DNA of 64,000 bases from Serratia proteamaculans (GCF_013337185.1 NZ_SWDE01000003.1:186001-250000); one strand, 5' to 3'; shown: positions 53,404 through 63,361, counted from the first letter of the stretch. The notes: generated by a model not told the origin, from the sequence alone. A program made the numbers and translations.

Positions 53404-54404
53404 TCACCAAAAATCAAGCCGGTCATGGCATCGGCTGCTACGCCGCCACCCCAGCTGCCAGCTGCTCCTCCAAGAGCAGCACCCACGATACCGCAGGCTA
53501 AAATACCTGCGCCAAAAGTAGAAGCTCCCAATACGATACTACAAGCCCCAGTAGCTAATAGTGCCCCACCTTCACCACCCCAAATTCCCGCCGCGGTACT
53601 CGCAGCAAAATTGCTGTACCCCTTAACCGCAATCTTGGTGCATTCCTGCTCCCGGCCGCTGGTGCAGGCATTATAAACGTCATTGGTGGTATTCAGCCCA
53701 CTGAGGCCGATGCCAACCCAGCCGCCGGCTTTCATAAATTTCGCGGCGCGGCTGGCGCTGTCGATATAGTTCGAATAACCCTTAATCGCGCCGACTCCGG
53801 CGGTACTCCATTCATGTACCAGTGATTTGCTGGAAAGCCCCAGAGCATGCTTAATCTGGCTATATTCTTTCATATTGAGCTGGGCGCGGGTAAGGCGATT
53901 GAGTAATGGTTTTAATGTACCAAACAGTCGTGCTCGTTCCACCTGAAACTGGGTGCCGATTAGCGCACCGCTCATGCGGAATTGATTCTGGTAGGTTTTT
54001 TCAATGTCGACCAGGATGTTTTTGATCTGGCCAAAGTAACGTTCACCGGCATCAGAAGCCAGCCCGATGACGGTATCACCGTAGTTGGTGAAAGCGGCGA
54101 TGGCGGCATAGTTACGGTGTAAAAAAGCGGAAAAATCGCCGCCACCGGCTTGCACCGCCTTGCTGGTGCGAGTCTTGGCCTGCATCAACATGGCGAGTTG
54201 CACCGCCTGATTAGGGTTGCGCGGATCGGCAACGATCAGCATTTGCCCCGGCTGCACTATGGGCGTGTCAGCATTGAGTTGCAGAAAATAGTCGGCTGCT
54301 TTCGATGGCTTGCCGCCAAACAGATAGTGGGCTTGGTAGGCCAAAGGGCCAGCCTGCTGAGCGATGCAATAGCCTGGCGCAATACTGCTGGGCTTGTGTT
54401 CCAT
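53400..54404 (-). CDS. Probable pore-forming antibacterial effector with LysM-like N-terminus and glycine-zipper C-terminus
   Basis: A 334-residue protein without a signal peptide. Residues 1-70 look LysM-like (ADTPIVQPGQMLIVADPRNP), which could bind cell wall or fit the type VI apparatus. A helical middle follows, with a cysteine pair (NACTSGREQEC). The C-terminal 90 residues are rich in Gly and Ala (ATGACSIVLGASTFGAGILA, then GIVGAALGGAAGS) and should insert into membranes. A coupled membrane protein follows. No secretion genes lie nearby; export by a type VI system encoded elsewhere is inferred. Confidence 0.65.
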   Translation of the reverse strand: MEHKPSSIAPGYCIAQQAGPLAYQAHYLFGGKPSKAADYFLQLNADTPIVQPGQMLIVADPRNPNQAVQLAMLMQAKTRTSKAVQAGGGDFSAFLHRNYAAIAAFTNYGDTVIGLASDAGERYFGQIKNILVDIEKTYQNQFRMSGALIGTQFQVERARLFGTLKPLLNRLTRAQLNMKEYSQIKHALGLSSKSLVHEWSTAGVGAIKGYSNYIDSASRAAKFMKAGGWVGIGLSGLNTTNDVYNACTSGREQECTKIAVKGYSNFAASTAAGIWGGEGGALLATGACSIVLGASTFGAGILACGIVGAALGGAAGSWGGGVAADAMTGLIFGE

Positions 54405-54524
54405 GTTGAGTAAGCTCCCTGTTTTTACGGAAACTTAACATTTTCTGTAGAATGAGAACAGGTTCGGGTTCACGCTACGAGGGGCAGAACTCTCCGAAAA
54501 GCCTGAATGATCCCATCAAACTCT

Positions 54525-55427
54525 TCATTCAATCCCATTCATCGCCATTTCCCGTTCAATCACTCCGGCCAGCGCCTGGGCTGCCGAAGACAGGCGGTGC
54601 TGGGCGAGGCGGATCAGCCCGACCCGTCGTTCAATCACCGGGCCGAACAACGGCACGCAGGTTGCACCCAACTCGCCCATCTGTTGTTCACACAGCGCCG
54701 GTACCGCGCTGGCGCCCAGTCCGTTAGCCACCATACGGCCGACCGTCACCAACTGGTGACTTTCAAATGCCACCTCCAGCGTTCTGCCGCTTTTGGCCAG
54801 CGTTTGCTCCAGCAACAGACGCACCGCAGAAGGGCGCTGCAGGGTAATAAAGTCCAGCGTCAGCAACTCTTTCCAGCTCACCTGCGCCTTGCTCGCCAGC
54901 GGTGAATGCTTCGGTACCACCGCCACAAAGCGATCGTTGCACAACGGGGTGAAGTGCAGGGTATCGCTGGGTTCCGGCTCGAAGGCAATGCCCATTTCCA
55001 CTCGGCCTTCGCGGATCATCTCGAACACCTGCTCGTTAATTACGTCGTGCACCGCTACGTTGATCCCGGCGTAGTGATCGCGAAACACTTTCAGGATCGG
55101 CGGCAGCGGGTTGGCGGCGAACGAAGGCATGGCAGCGATCGCCACCTTGCCCAGTTGCAGAGTAAAGCGCTGACGCATCGCCTCTTCCGCATTGTCCCAG
55201 TCCGCCAACAGTTGGCGCGCCATCGGGAAGAAGCTTTCCCCTTCCGGCGTCAGCGCCACACGCCGGGTGGTACGCAGTAGCAATTGCCCGCCCAGCACCT
55301 CTTCCAGCCCGCGAATGGCAAGACTCAGCGCCGGCTGTGAAATATTCAGCCGTTCACTCGCCTGGGCGAAGTTAAGAGTGTGAGCTACCGCTAAAAACGC
55401 GCGTAACTGTTTGATGCTCATTTTCAT
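54525..55427 (-). CDS. LysR-type regulator of the 3-hydroxybutyrate operon
   Basis: A 300-residue LysR-family protein. The HTH is at about residues 18-40 (NFAQASERLNISQPALSLAI) and the effector-binding domain covers 90-295. It is divergent from the CoA-transferase operon with 169 nt between, the classic arrangement for a LysR activator of the adjacent genes. The start at 55427 (MKMSIKQL) is chosen by family fit. No strong ribosome site is visible and a TTG 33 nt upstream is possible. A hydroxybutyrate or acetoacetyl-type inducer is inferred from the target genes. Confidence 0.85.
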   Translation of the reverse strand: MKMSIKQLRAFLAVAHTLNFAQASERLNISQPALSLAIRGLEEVLGGQLLLRTTRRVALTPEGESFFPMARQLLADWDNAEEAMRQRFTLQLGKVAIAAMPSFAANPLPPILKVFRDHYAGINVAVHDVINEQVFEMIREGRVEMGIAFEPEPSDTLHFTPLCNDRFVAVVPKHSPLASKAQVSWKELLTLDFITLQRPSAVRLLLEQTLAKSGRTLEVAFESHQLVTVGRMVANGLGASAVPALCEQQMGELGATCVPLFGPVIERRVGLIRLAQHRLSSAAQALAGVIEREMAMNGIE

Positions 55428-55596
55428 TTTTGAATTATTTAACTCTTTTGAAAACAGCAATTAACAATTTATTAATAAAAATTTTAAATCAATGGGGCAC
55501 AAAAACAAAATTAACAAATCATTTTTGTGAGCTGATGATGCCTTTGCACAGGCAGGGGCATACCGCCCACGGCCACAGAACACTCAGAGGCAGCCA

Positions 55597-56295
55597 ATGG
55601 CAGGGCTCGATAAACGCGTCGCAAGCTACCAGGAAGCGCTGGCAGGCCTGACGGACAATATGACGGTGTTGGCGGGCGGTTTCGGCCTGTGCGGCATCCC
55701 GGAAAACCTGATTAATGAGATCCGTCGCCTGGGCGTGACCGGCCTGACGGTGGTATCAAACAACTGCGGCATCGACGGCTTTGGCCTCGGCCTGTTGCTG
55801 GAAAACCGGCAGATCCGCAAGGTGGTGGCTTCCTACGTTGGCGAGAACGCGCTGTTCGAGCAGCAGGCGATCAGCGGTGAGCTGGAGGTGGAGCTGACGC
55901 CACAGGGCTCGCTGGCAGAAAAAATCCGTGCCGGGGGCGCCGGCATCCCGGCGTTCTTCACCGCCACCGGTTACGGCACCCCGGTGGCCGAAGGCAAGGA
56001 AGTGCGTGAATTCAACGGCCGTCCCTACATCATGGAGCAGGCGATCACCGGCGACTTCGCCATCATCAAGGGTTGGAAAGCCGATCACTTCGGCAATGTC
56101 ATCTATCGCCACACCGCACAAAACTTTAACCCGCTGATGGCCAGCGCCGGGCGAGTCACCGTGGTGGAGGTGGAAGAGATCGTCGCACCGGGCGAATTGG
56201 ATCCGGCCGCGATCCACACCCCCGGCATCTACGTCGACCGCCTGATCCAGGGCAGTTTCGAAAAGCGCATTGAACAGCGCACCCTGCGTACCTGA
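55597..56295 (+). CDS. 3-oxoacid CoA-transferase subunit A
   Basis: A 232-residue alpha subunit of a family I CoA-transferase (AtoD/ScoA type), with the coenzyme-A binding [12 protein letters not shown] (about residues 28-39) and [13 protein letters not shown]. With subunit B it transfers CoA from succinyl-CoA or acetyl-CoA to acetoacetate. It opens a six-gene co-directional operon and is followed by subunit B after 10 nt. The pathway runs 3-hydroxybutyrate to acetoacetate to acetoacetyl-CoA to acetyl-CoA. Confidence 0.92.
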   Translation: MAGLDKRVASYQEALAGLTDNMTVLAGGFGLCGIPENLINEIRRLGVTGLTVVSNNCGIDGFGLGLLLENRQIRKVVASYVGENALFEQQAISGELEVELTPQGSLAEKIRAGGAGIPAFFTATGYGTPVAEGKEVREFNGRPYIMEQAITGDFAIIKGWKADHFGNVIYRHTAQNFNPLMASAGRVTVVEVEEIVAPGELDPAAIHTPGIYVDRLIQGSFEKRIEQRTLRT

Positions 56296-56305
56296 GGAGA
56301 ACCCC

Positions 56306-56959
56306 ATGCTTACCCGTGAACAAATGGCGCAGCGCGTGGCGCAAGAACTGCGTGACGGCGACTACGTCAATCTGGGGATCGGCATTCCGACGCTGGTGGC
56401 CAACTATGTGCCGCCGGGCATGGACGTGATGCTGCAATCCGAAAACGGCCTGCTGGGTATGGGCGGCTTCCCGACCGAGGCTGAGCTGGATGCCGACATG
56501 ATCAACGCCGGTAAGCAGACGGTCACCGCCCGGATCGGCGCCTCGATTTTCGACTCGGCGCAGTCGTTCGCCATGATCCGTGGCGGCCATGTCGATCTCA
56601 CCGTGTTGGGCGCTTTTGAAGTAGATGTCGAGGGCAACATCGCCTCGTGGATGATCCCCGGCAAGCTGGTGAAGGGCATGGGCGGCGCGATGGATCTGGT
56701 GGCCGGTGCGGAGAACATCATTGTGGTGATGACCCACGCGTCAAAGAGTGGCGAGTCCAAGCTGTTACCACGCTGCACGTTGCCGCTGACCGGTGCCAGT
56801 TGCATTCGCAAGGTCCTGACCGACCTGGCCTATCTGGAAATTGAAAACGGTGCCTTTGTGCTGCGCGAACGCGCCCCTGGCATCAGCGTGGAAGAGATTG
56901 TCGCCAAAACCGCCGGTCGGCTGATAGTGCCGGCTCAGGTGCCGGAGATGCGCTTCTGA
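56306..56959 (+). CDS. 3-oxoacid CoA-transferase subunit B
   Basis: A 217-residue beta subunit. The catalytic glutamate lies in [11 protein letters not shown] (about residues 49-59). The start is ATG 56306 with GAGGAG upstream; the longer reading frame that overlaps subunit A lacks a site. It completes the heteromeric CoA-transferase. Its stop touches the region where the thiolase frame opens (TGATG). Confidence 0.92.
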   Translation: MLTREQMAQRVAQELRDGDYVNLGIGIPTLVANYVPPGMDVMLQSENGLLGMGGFPTEAELDADMINAGKQTVTARIGASIFDSAQSFAMIRGGHVDLTVLGAFEVDVEGNIASWMIPGKLVKGMGGAMDLVAGAENIIVVMTHASKSGESKLLPRCTLPLTGASCIRKVLTDLAYLEIENGAFVLRERAPGISVEEIVAKTAGRLIVPAQVPEMRF

Positions 56960-56982
56960 TGACGTTATCCACGGAGAAAACC

Positions 56983-58164
56983 ATGCAACAGGTAGTGATT
57001 GTAGCGGCGACTCGCACGCCGATTGGCAGTTTTCAGGGCGCGCTGGCCTCATTGTCGGCGGTGGATCTGGGCACGGTGGTGGTGAAAGCCCTGCTGGCCC
57101 GCAGCGGTATTGCAGCGGATCAGGTGGATGAGGTGATCCTCGGGCAGGTGCTGACGGCCGGTTGTGGGCAGAACCCGGCACGCCAGACCGCATTGAACGC
57201 CGGGCTGCCCCATAGCGTGCCGGCGCTAACCATCAACAAAGTCTGTGGCTCCGGGCTGAAGGCGATTCATCTGGCGGTGCAGGCGATCCGCTGTGGGGAC
57301 GCCGAAGTAATTATCGCCGGGGGGCAGGAAAGCATGAGTCAGTCGCCGTATCTGATGAACGGCGCGCGTGCCGGGCTGCGGCTGGGCCACGGTCAGCTGA
57401 CTGACAGCGTGATCCAGGACGGCCTGTGGGATGCCTTCAACGATTATCACATGGGTATCACCGCCGAAAATCTGGCGGAGAAATACGCCATCAGTCGCAG
57501 CGAGCAGGATGAGTTTGCGCTGCGTTCGCAACAGAAAACCCAGGCTGCGCAACAGGCCGGGCGTTTTGTACCGGAAATCACCCCGGTCGAGGTAGCCAAA
57601 CCCAAAGGGGAAGTGCTGCGGGTGGCCTGTGACGAGCAACCGCGCAGTGATGCCACGCTGGAAAGTCTGGCCAAACTGCGCCCGGCGTTCCGCAAAGACG
57701 GCACGGTGACCGCCGGTAACGCTTCCTCAATTAACGACGGTGCGGCGGCGGTGCTGTTGATGAGCGCGGCGAAGGCTGCCGAGCTGAAGCTGCCGGTGCT
57801 GGCGCGCATTGCCGGCTATGCGGTATCGGGTGTTGATCCGGCGATCATGGGCATCGGCCCGGTACCGGCGGCGCGTCGCTGTCTGGCCAATGCCGGTTGG
57901 TCGCTGAGCGAAGTCGATTTAATCGAGGCCAATGAAGCCTTTGCCGCACAGGCGCTGGCCGTCGGCCGCGAACTGGAGTGGGACAGTGCCAGGGTCAATG
58001 TTAACGGTGGGGCGATAGCGCTCGGGCATCCGATCGGCGCTTCCGGTTGCCGTATTTTGGTCACGCTGCTGCATGAGATGCAGCGCCGTGAGGCCAACAA
58101 GGGGCTGGCGATGCTGTGTATCGGCGGTGGGCAGGGCGTGGCGCTGGCGGTTGAGCGCGGCTGA
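56983..58164 (+). CDS. Acetyl-CoA C-acetyltransferase (thiolase)
   Basis: A 393-residue thiolase. The acyl-accepting cysteine is in [12 protein letters not shown]-like [13 protein letters not shown] (about residue 88), the histidine in [14 protein letters not shown], and the second cysteine in [11 protein letters not shown] near the C-terminus. It cleaves acetoacetyl-CoA to two acetyl-CoA. The start at 56983 has GGAG and matches AtoB; an in-frame ATG at 56959 overlaps the previous stop and is also possible. It is similar to E. coli AtoB throughout. Confidence 0.92.
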   Translation: MQQVVIVAATRTPIGSFQGALASLSAVDLGTVVVKALLARSGIAADQVDEVILGQVLTAGCGQNPARQTALNAGLPHSVPALTINKVCGSGLKAIHLAVQAIRCGDAEVIIAGGQESMSQSPYLMNGARAGLRLGHGQLTDSVIQDGLWDAFNDYHMGITAENLAEKYAISRSEQDEFALRSQQKTQAAQQAGRFVPEITPVEVAKPKGEVLRVACDEQPRSDATLESLAKLRPAFRKDGTVTAGNASSINDGAAAVLLMSAAKAAELKLPVLARIAGYAVSGVDPAIMGIGPVPAARRCLANAGWSLSEVDLIEANEAFAAQALAVGRELEWDSARVNVNGGAIALGHPIGASGCRILVTLLHEMQRREANKGLAMLCIGGGQGVALAVERG

Positions 58165-58181
58165 TAACCCAGGAGGAAACT

Positions 58182-59105
58182 ATGCGTGCATCTGAGACTG
58201 TGGTGTTGGGCGCCGGGCTGATGGGGATTGGCATCGCCACCCACTTTGCCCGCCACGGCCACGACGTCCTGCTGTATGACCCGGACTCACAGCGGTTGGC
58301 GGAAGTTCCGGTGGTCGCGGGCAGTATTCTGGCGGAGCTGATCGAGATTGGGCAGTTTGCGGCAGCAGAGCAGGCGGCGGTGCTGGCGCGCCTGAGCGTG
58401 ACCGACGATCTGAACGATGTGGCCCGCGCCCGGCTGTTGATCGAGGCGATCCCCGAGCGTCTCGCGCTCAAGCACGCCTTGTACGAACAGCTGGAAGGGC
58501 TGATTGCCGACGACGCGGTGATCGCCAGCAACACCAGCGGTCTGCCGCCGGATGAGCTGGCGGTCAGAATGATCCATCCGCAGCGCCTGTTGATCGCCCA
58601 TTTTTGGAATCCGCCGCACCTGATCCCGCTGGTGGAGATCGTACCCGGCAGCGCCACCGAGCCCCGTTATCTGGCGGCGGTACAGGAATTACTCAGTGGT
58701 ATGGCGCTGGAGGCAGTGCTGCTGGATCGTGCCGCACCGGGGTTCGTTGGCAACCGGCTGCAGTTTGCGCTGCTGCGCGAGGCTCTGCACATCGTGCAAA
58801 GCGGCATCGCCAGCCCGCAGGTGGTGGATCAGGTAATGCGCGCCTCGCTGGGGCGGCGTTACGCGATGGTCGGGCCGCTGGAGGCCGCCGACATGACCGG
58901 CCTTGAGACGGTGGCGGATATTGCCCGTCACTTGCTGCCGGAGCTGGCGACCGACGAAAGCATGATGGCGCTGGTGGAAAGTCAGCTCCGCCAGGGCAAC
59001 ACCGGCCAACGCAGCGGCCAGGGGTTTTATCACTGGGATGAAGCACGCAGGGAACGCATTCAACAGCGGCGGGCGCATCAGCTGCGTTTTGCCCTGAAAC
59101 CTTAA
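58182..59105 (+). CDS. 3-hydroxyacyl-CoA dehydrogenase-family NAD-dependent enzyme
   Basis: A 307-residue protein. The N-terminal Rossmann fold has VLGAGLMGIGIATHFA (about residues 8-23), then ASNTSGLPPDEL. The catalytic histidine is in IAHFWNPPHLIPLVEIV, and the C-terminal helical domain has DRAAPGFVGNRLQFALLREA. It could oxidise a 3-hydroxyacyl-CoA. The related L-carnitine/3-hydroxyacid dehydrogenases share this size and the HFWNPPH motif. In a 3-hydroxybutyrate operon that also has BdhA it may handle a second substrate. The exact substrate is open. Confidence 0.8.
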   Translation: MRASETVVLGAGLMGIGIATHFARHGHDVLLYDPDSQRLAEVPVVAGSILAELIEIGQFAAAEQAAVLARLSVTDDLNDVARARLLIEAIPERLALKHALYEQLEGLIADDAVIASNTSGLPPDELAVRMIHPQRLLIAHFWNPPHLIPLVEIVPGSATEPRYLAAVQELLSGMALEAVLLDRAAPGFVGNRLQFALLREALHIVQSGIASPQVVDQVMRASLGRRYAMVGPLEAADMTGLETVADIARHLLPELATDESMMALVESQLRQGNTGQRSGQGFYHWDEARRERIQQRRAHQLRFALKP

Positions 59106-59180
59106 CCGCACCCAACAACAATAATGAGTTGCTCAACATGGCTGGCGCTGTTCAGACATCAAGAGCAATAGGGAGTGATG

Positions 59181-60572
59181 ATGAGCGTTTTGATTGCCCT
59201 GGCAGCACTGGGAGTCCTGATGCTGGCCGCCTATCGCGGCTACAGCGTTATTTTGTTTGCCCCGATTGCCGCGCTGGGCGCGGTGTTATTGACCGATCCT
59301 GGCGCGGTCGCCCCGACCTTCACCGGGCTGTTTATGGAAAAGATGGTCGGCTTCGTCAAACTCTACTTCCCGGTGTTTTTGCTGGGGGCGGTGTTTGGCA
59401 AACTGATCGAACTGTCCGGTTTTTCCCGTTCGATTGTGGCTGCGGCGATTAACATTCTCGGCCGTCGCCACGCTATCCCGGTGATTGTGCTGGTCTGTGC
59501 GCTGCTGACCTACGGCGGCGTCTCGCTGTTCGTGGTGGCGTTCGCGGTCTATCCTTTCGCCGCCGAGCTGTTTCGCCAGAGCGGTATCCCCAAACGACTG
59601 ATCCCGGCGACGGTGGCGCTCGGCGCGTTTTCCTTCACCATGGATGCGCTGCCCGGCACGCCACAGATCCAGAACATCATTCCGACCAGCTTTTTCGGCA
59701 CCAATGCCTGGGCCGCCCCCTGGCTGGGATTGATTGGCTCGCTGTTTATCATCGCGGTCGGCCTGTTTTATCTTGAACGCCAGCGCCGCAAGGCACAGGC
59801 ACGGGGCGAAGGCTACGGCACCGAACTGCTCAATGAGCCTGAAACCCCGGACAACATCAATTTACCCAATCCGTTGATCGCCATTATGCCGTTGATCCTG
59901 GTGGGTTTGCTGAACCTGGGTTTCACCCACTGGATCCCGCAGTGGTATGGCGTCAGCCACGAGTTGACCCTGCCGGGGTTGGCCAAGCCGATCACCACCG
60001 AGATCGGCAAGATCACCGCCATCTGGGCGGTGGAGGCGGCGCTGGTGTCGGGTATTCTGCTGGTGCTGATTTTTGGTTTCCGCAACGTTCGCGGGAGGCT
60101 GGCGGAAGGCAGTAAAACGGCGGTCGGCGGGGCGATTTTGGCGGCGATGAACACCGCTTCAGAATACGGCTTTGGCGCCGTGATCGCGGCACTGCCGGGG
60201 TTTTTGGTGCTGTCGAAGGCGCTGGCAACCATTCCCAACCCGCTGGTGAACGAGGCGGTCAGCGTCACGCTGCTGGCGGGCATCACCGGTTCGGCCTCTG
60301 GCGGCATGAGCATCGCGCTGGCGGCCATGTCCGAATCCTTTATCGCCGCTGCCCACGCCGCGCATATCCCACTGGAAGTGCTGCACCGGGTGGCCTCGAT
60401 GGCCAGCGGCGGCATGGACACCTTGCCGCATAACGGTGCGGTGATCACCCTGCTGGCGATCACCGGCCTTAGCCATCGGCAGGCCTATGGCGGCATCTTC
60501 GCCATCACCCTGATTAAGAGCGCCGCAGTGCTGTTTGTGATTGGCGTGTTCTACCTGACCGGCATTGTTTAA
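59181..60572 (+). CDS. GntP-family permease, probable 3-hydroxybutyrate/short-chain hydroxyacid transporter
   Basis: A 463-residue membrane protein with about 12-13 hydrophobic segments. GntP-family features are YFPVFLLGAVFGKLIE, the G-x-A-S-G-G-M-S stretch (TGSASGGMSIALAAMS) and AVITLLAITGL near the C-terminus. The family contains gluconate and other hydroxyacid:proton symporters. The start is ambiguous: GTG 59175, ATG 59178 or ATG 59181, the last being best spaced from GGGAG. It lies between the two dehydrogenase genes, so it probably imports 3-hydroxybutyrate. Confidence 0.85.
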   Translation: MSVLIALAALGVLMLAAYRGYSVILFAPIAALGAVLLTDPGAVAPTFTGLFMEKMVGFVKLYFPVFLLGAVFGKLIELSGFSRSIVAAAINILGRRHAIPVIVLVCALLTYGGVSLFVVAFAVYPFAAELFRQSGIPKRLIPATVALGAFSFTMDALPGTPQIQNIIPTSFFGTNAWAAPWLGLIGSLFIIAVGLFYLERQRRKAQARGEGYGTELLNEPETPDNINLPNPLIAIMPLILVGLLNLGFTHWIPQWYGVSHELTLPGLAKPITTEIGKITAIWAVEAALVSGILLVLIFGFRNVRGRLAEGSKTAVGGAILAAMNTASEYGFGAVIAALPGFLVLSKALATIPNPLVNEAVSVTLLAGITGSASGGMSIALAAMSESFIAAAHAAHIPLEVLHRVASMASGGMDTLPHNGAVITLLAITGLSHRQAYGGIFAITLIKSAAVLFVIGVFYLTGIV

Positions 60573-60584
60573 AGGAGCAACGAG

Positions 60585-61355
60585 ATGAATTTACAAGGTA
60601 AAACGGCATTGGTGACCGGTTCGACCAGCGGTATCGGCCTCGGGCTGGCCGCCAGCCTGGCAGCCGCGGGCGCCCAGGTGATCCTCAACGGGTTTGGCGA
60701 TGTAGAACAGGCGAAGGCACATATCGCGGGGTTGGGCGCTGCGCCCGGTTACCACGGCGCGGATCTCAGCGATCCGCAACAGATCGCCGACCTGATGCGC
60801 TATGCCGAGCTGGAGTTTGGCGGCACCGACATTTTGGTCAATAACGCCGGTATTCAGCATGTTTCCCCCCTGGAGTCATTTCCGGCCGATAAGTGGAACG
60901 CGATTATCGCGATTAACCTGTCGTCGGTGTTCCACACCAGCCGCCTGGCACTGCCGGGTATGCGAGAGCGCGGTTGGGGACGGATTATCAACGTCGCCTC
61001 GGTGCATGGGCTGGTGGCATCCAAAGACAAGGCGGCCTATGTGGCGGCCAAGCATGGCGTGATAGGGCTGACCAAAACCATCGCGCTGGAAACCGCCCGC
61101 AGCGCCATTACCTGTAACGCCATCTGCCCCGGTTGGGTGCTGACGCCGCTGGTGCAACAGCAAATTGATCGGCGGATTGCCGCCGGCACCGATCCACAGC
61201 AGGCGCGTGATGGCCTGCTGGCGGAGAAACAGCCCTCGCTGGAGTTTGTGACGCCGGAGCAGTTGGGCGAACTGGCGCTGTTTTTGTGCAGCGACGCCGC
61301 CGTGCAGGTGCGCGGTGCCGCCTGGAATATGGATGGTGGCTGGCTGGCGCAGTAA
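60585..61355 (+). CDS. bdhA: 3-hydroxybutyrate dehydrogenase
   Basis: A 256-residue short-chain dehydrogenase with the NAD-binding TGSTSGIGLGLA (residues 11-22), NNAGIQHV, catalytic serine in VASVHG, and Y-x-x-x-K in YVAAKHG. The segment ICPGWVLTPLVQQQI is typical of D-3-hydroxybutyrate dehydrogenases. It oxidises 3-hydroxybutyrate to acetoacetate, the substrate of the CoA-transferase at the head of the operon. It lies 12 nt after the permease gene and is last in the operon. Confidence 0.92.
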   Translation: MNLQGKTALVTGSTSGIGLGLAASLAAAGAQVILNGFGDVEQAKAHIAGLGAAPGYHGADLSDPQQIADLMRYAELEFGGTDILVNNAGIQHVSPLESFPADKWNAIIAINLSSVFHTSRLALPGMRERGWGRIINVASVHGLVASKDKAAYVAAKHGVIGLTKTIALETARSAITCNAICPGWVLTPLVQQQIDRRIAAGTDPQQARDGLLAEKQPSLEFVTPEQLGELALFLCSDAAVQVRGAAWNMDGGWLAQ

Positions 61356-61375
61356 CTTTGTGGCCGGTTTCGGTA

Positions 61376-62194
61376 CTACATGACGATCCCGGCCCCTTGT
61401 GCCCGGTCCGCCGCGTTTTTCTCTGCCAGATAGCGCGCCGGCGGTTTACCCACCGCTTTTCTGAACATGGTGACAAATCCGCTGGCGCTTTCGTAGCCCA
61501 GATCCAGCGCCACCCGTTGCACGCTGTCGCCCTGGGTCAACCGTTGCAGCGCCAGTACCACGTGCAACTGCCGCCGCCAGTGGCCAAAGCTCATGCCCAT
61601 TTGTTGTTGCAGAGTGCGGTTGAGCGAGCGTTCGCTCATGCCGATACGCTGCGCCCATTGGCCGAGTGTTGCTTTATCCGCCGGGTTGGCCAGCAGGCGC
61701 TCCGTTAACTGACGAATGCGCGCGTCATTGGAGACCGGCAGGTGCAGGTTCTCAACCGGCGCCTTGACCAACTGATCCAACAACACGCCGGCCAATCGTC
61801 CTTCCGGGCCCTGTTGATCGTACAGCTGTTCGAACCCGCTGGCCTGGAACAGCAGTTCACGCAGCAGCGGGGACACCGCCAGCGTGCAGCAGTGGGTCGG
61901 CAATCCGGCGATAGCATCCTGATCGACAAACAGGCAGTAGCACTCGCTGGCACTGGCCCCCTGGGCGTTATGCAGCACATTGCTGGGCATCCATAGTGCA
62001 CACTGTGGCGGCACCAGCCACAGACCGTTTTCCACCTCGCAACGGACCATACCGCGCACCGTATAAATCAGCTGTGCCTTGCGGTGCCGGTGATGGGTGA
62101 TCTCCCAATCTTTATCAATGGTGGAACCCTGCACGGCAAAAATGGCGCGCGGCACCTGATCGATATCGAAACGCGGCTCGGTGATAAAGGTCAT
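61376..62194 (-). CDS. AraC-family regulator with cupin sensor domain
   Basis: A 272-residue protein. The N-terminal cupin-like part (HRHRKAQLIYTVRGMV, WLVPPQCALWMP, residues about 30-75) is followed by a C-terminal pair of helix-turn-helix motifs (SVQRVALDLGYESASGFVTM). It resembles the YdeC/NimR-type group that controls efflux or drug-related genes. It faces bdhA and is divergent from the Rob-like gene. The start at 62194 precedes MTFITEP; earlier in-frame ATGs (62230, 62248) cannot be excluded. Confidence 0.8.
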   Translation of the reverse strand: MTFITEPRFDIDQVPRAIFAVQGSTIDKDWEITHHRHRKAQLIYTVRGMVRCEVENGLWLVPPQCALWMPSNVLHNAQGASASECYCLFVDQDAIAGLPTHCCTLAVSPLLRELLFQASGFEQLYDQQGPEGRLAGVLLDQLVKAPVENLHLPVSNDARIRQLTERLLANPADKATLGQWAQRIGMSERSLNRTLQQQMGMSFGHWRRQLHVVLALQRLTQGDSVQRVALDLGYESASGFVTMFRKAVGKPPARYLAEKNAADRAQGAGIVM

Positions 62195-62207
62195 GAGAAT
62201 AATTCTC
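62195..62207. promoter_or_regulatory. Inverted repeat at the AraC gene start
   Basis: GAGAAT-A-ATTCTC directly abuts the preferred start codon of the AraC-family gene, so it could block or tune its translation or serve as an operator. Confidence 0.4.
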
Positions 62208-62316
62208 AGTTTGGCGGAATTGAAAAACATTATGTCCTGATTGTGCAATGTGGTCTAGCACCGCTACCGCTACAGTGAGCGCTGGTTTTAGCCCTCTCAG
62301 CAGATAAGGTGGCGCT

Positions 62317-63195
62317 ATGTATCAACAACAGGTCATTACGGCACTGCTGGCCTGGATCGAGCAAAACCTCGACCAGCCGCTGACGCTCGACGATATTGCG
62401 GCCAAATCAGGTTATTCCAAATGGCACCTGCAGCGGTTATTCAAAGAGTTAACCGGTGAGATCCTGGGGACATACGCCCGGCGCAGGAGGCTGACGGCCG
62501 CAGCCCGCGAACTGCGGCTCACCAACCACGGCGTGGCCTTTATCGCCGACAAGTATCAGTTTGATTCCCAGCAGACTTTCACCCGCTGTTTCAAAAAGCA
62601 GTTCGGTATGCCACCGGCCGGTTATCGCCGCAATGCGGACTGGTCAGGGCAGGGCATGCAGCCTCCGCTGCGGCTGATGGATGCGCCATTGCCCCAGGCG
62701 GAGATCATTACGCTGCCGGCAATGCAACTGGTTGGTCACACCCAGCACCGCAGCTGTACGCTGGGGCAGCTGCTGCATTCGAAAAACGAGCTGCGTCAGC
62801 ACGCCTGGCGGCAGATGATGCCGATGGAGGCCGAAACCTCGACGGTGGTCTATGGCCTCACCAGCCTGGAAGCCGACAGCAGGCTACGCGGTGGGCAACG
62901 GATGGCTTATACCCTGGCGTTGGCGGACGAGCGCGCCGAAGGCGAAAGGGTCCTGATCGAGCAGGGCGACTACGCCAGCTTTGCCTATCAGGGGCAGGTT
63001 GAAGAGTTACAAAATTTTATCGCTCGCCTGTATGACACCGCGATACCCATGATGAAAGCAATACGACGGCCGGGTAAGGATATCGAGCGTTTTTATCCCA
63101 CGCCGGGTGGCGTTTGTAGCGCAGGCAGTACGGCGATCCGCTGCGAATATCTGATCCCTATCCGCCTGATGTCACCGCCAATCGCCGCGCTTTAG
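62317..63195 (+). CDS. Rob-like AraC-family regulator with GyrI-like effector domain
   Basis: A 292-residue protein like E. coli Rob (289). The N-terminal MarA/SoxS-type DNA-binding domain is LTLDDIAAKSGYSKWHLQRL (about residues 22-41) and FDSQQTFTRCFKKQFGMPP. The C-terminal GyrI-like ligand domain (about 120-280) ends in IRCEYLIPIR. Such proteins activate efflux, redox and solvent-tolerance genes. The cognate rob is normally elsewhere, so this may be a paralogue. It is divergent from the preceding AraC-type gene. Confidence 0.82.
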   Translation: MYQQQVITALLAWIEQNLDQPLTLDDIAAKSGYSKWHLQRLFKELTGEILGTYARRRRLTAAARELRLTNHGVAFIADKYQFDSQQTFTRCFKKQFGMPPAGYRRNADWSGQGMQPPLRLMDAPLPQAEIITLPAMQLVGHTQHRSCTLGQLLHSKNELRQHAWRQMMPMEAETSTVVYGLTSLEADSRLRGGQRMAYTLALADERAEGERVLIEQGDYASFAYQGQVEELQNFIARLYDTAIPMMKAIRRPGKDIERFYPTPGGVCSAGSTAIRCEYLIPIRLMSPPIAAL

Positions 63196-63361
63196 CGGCG
63201 GTTTTCACAGTTATTCCTCTTCGTGCCGCACCAGGTTACAAAAAAGTTCGATATTGCGCCGGTAATGTTTCACACTTAGGTCGATGTGCACATATAATGC
63301 GCATCCGGTCATTCATGGCCGAAATAACCTATAACTGCCAGTGGCCACAACCAACACGAAG

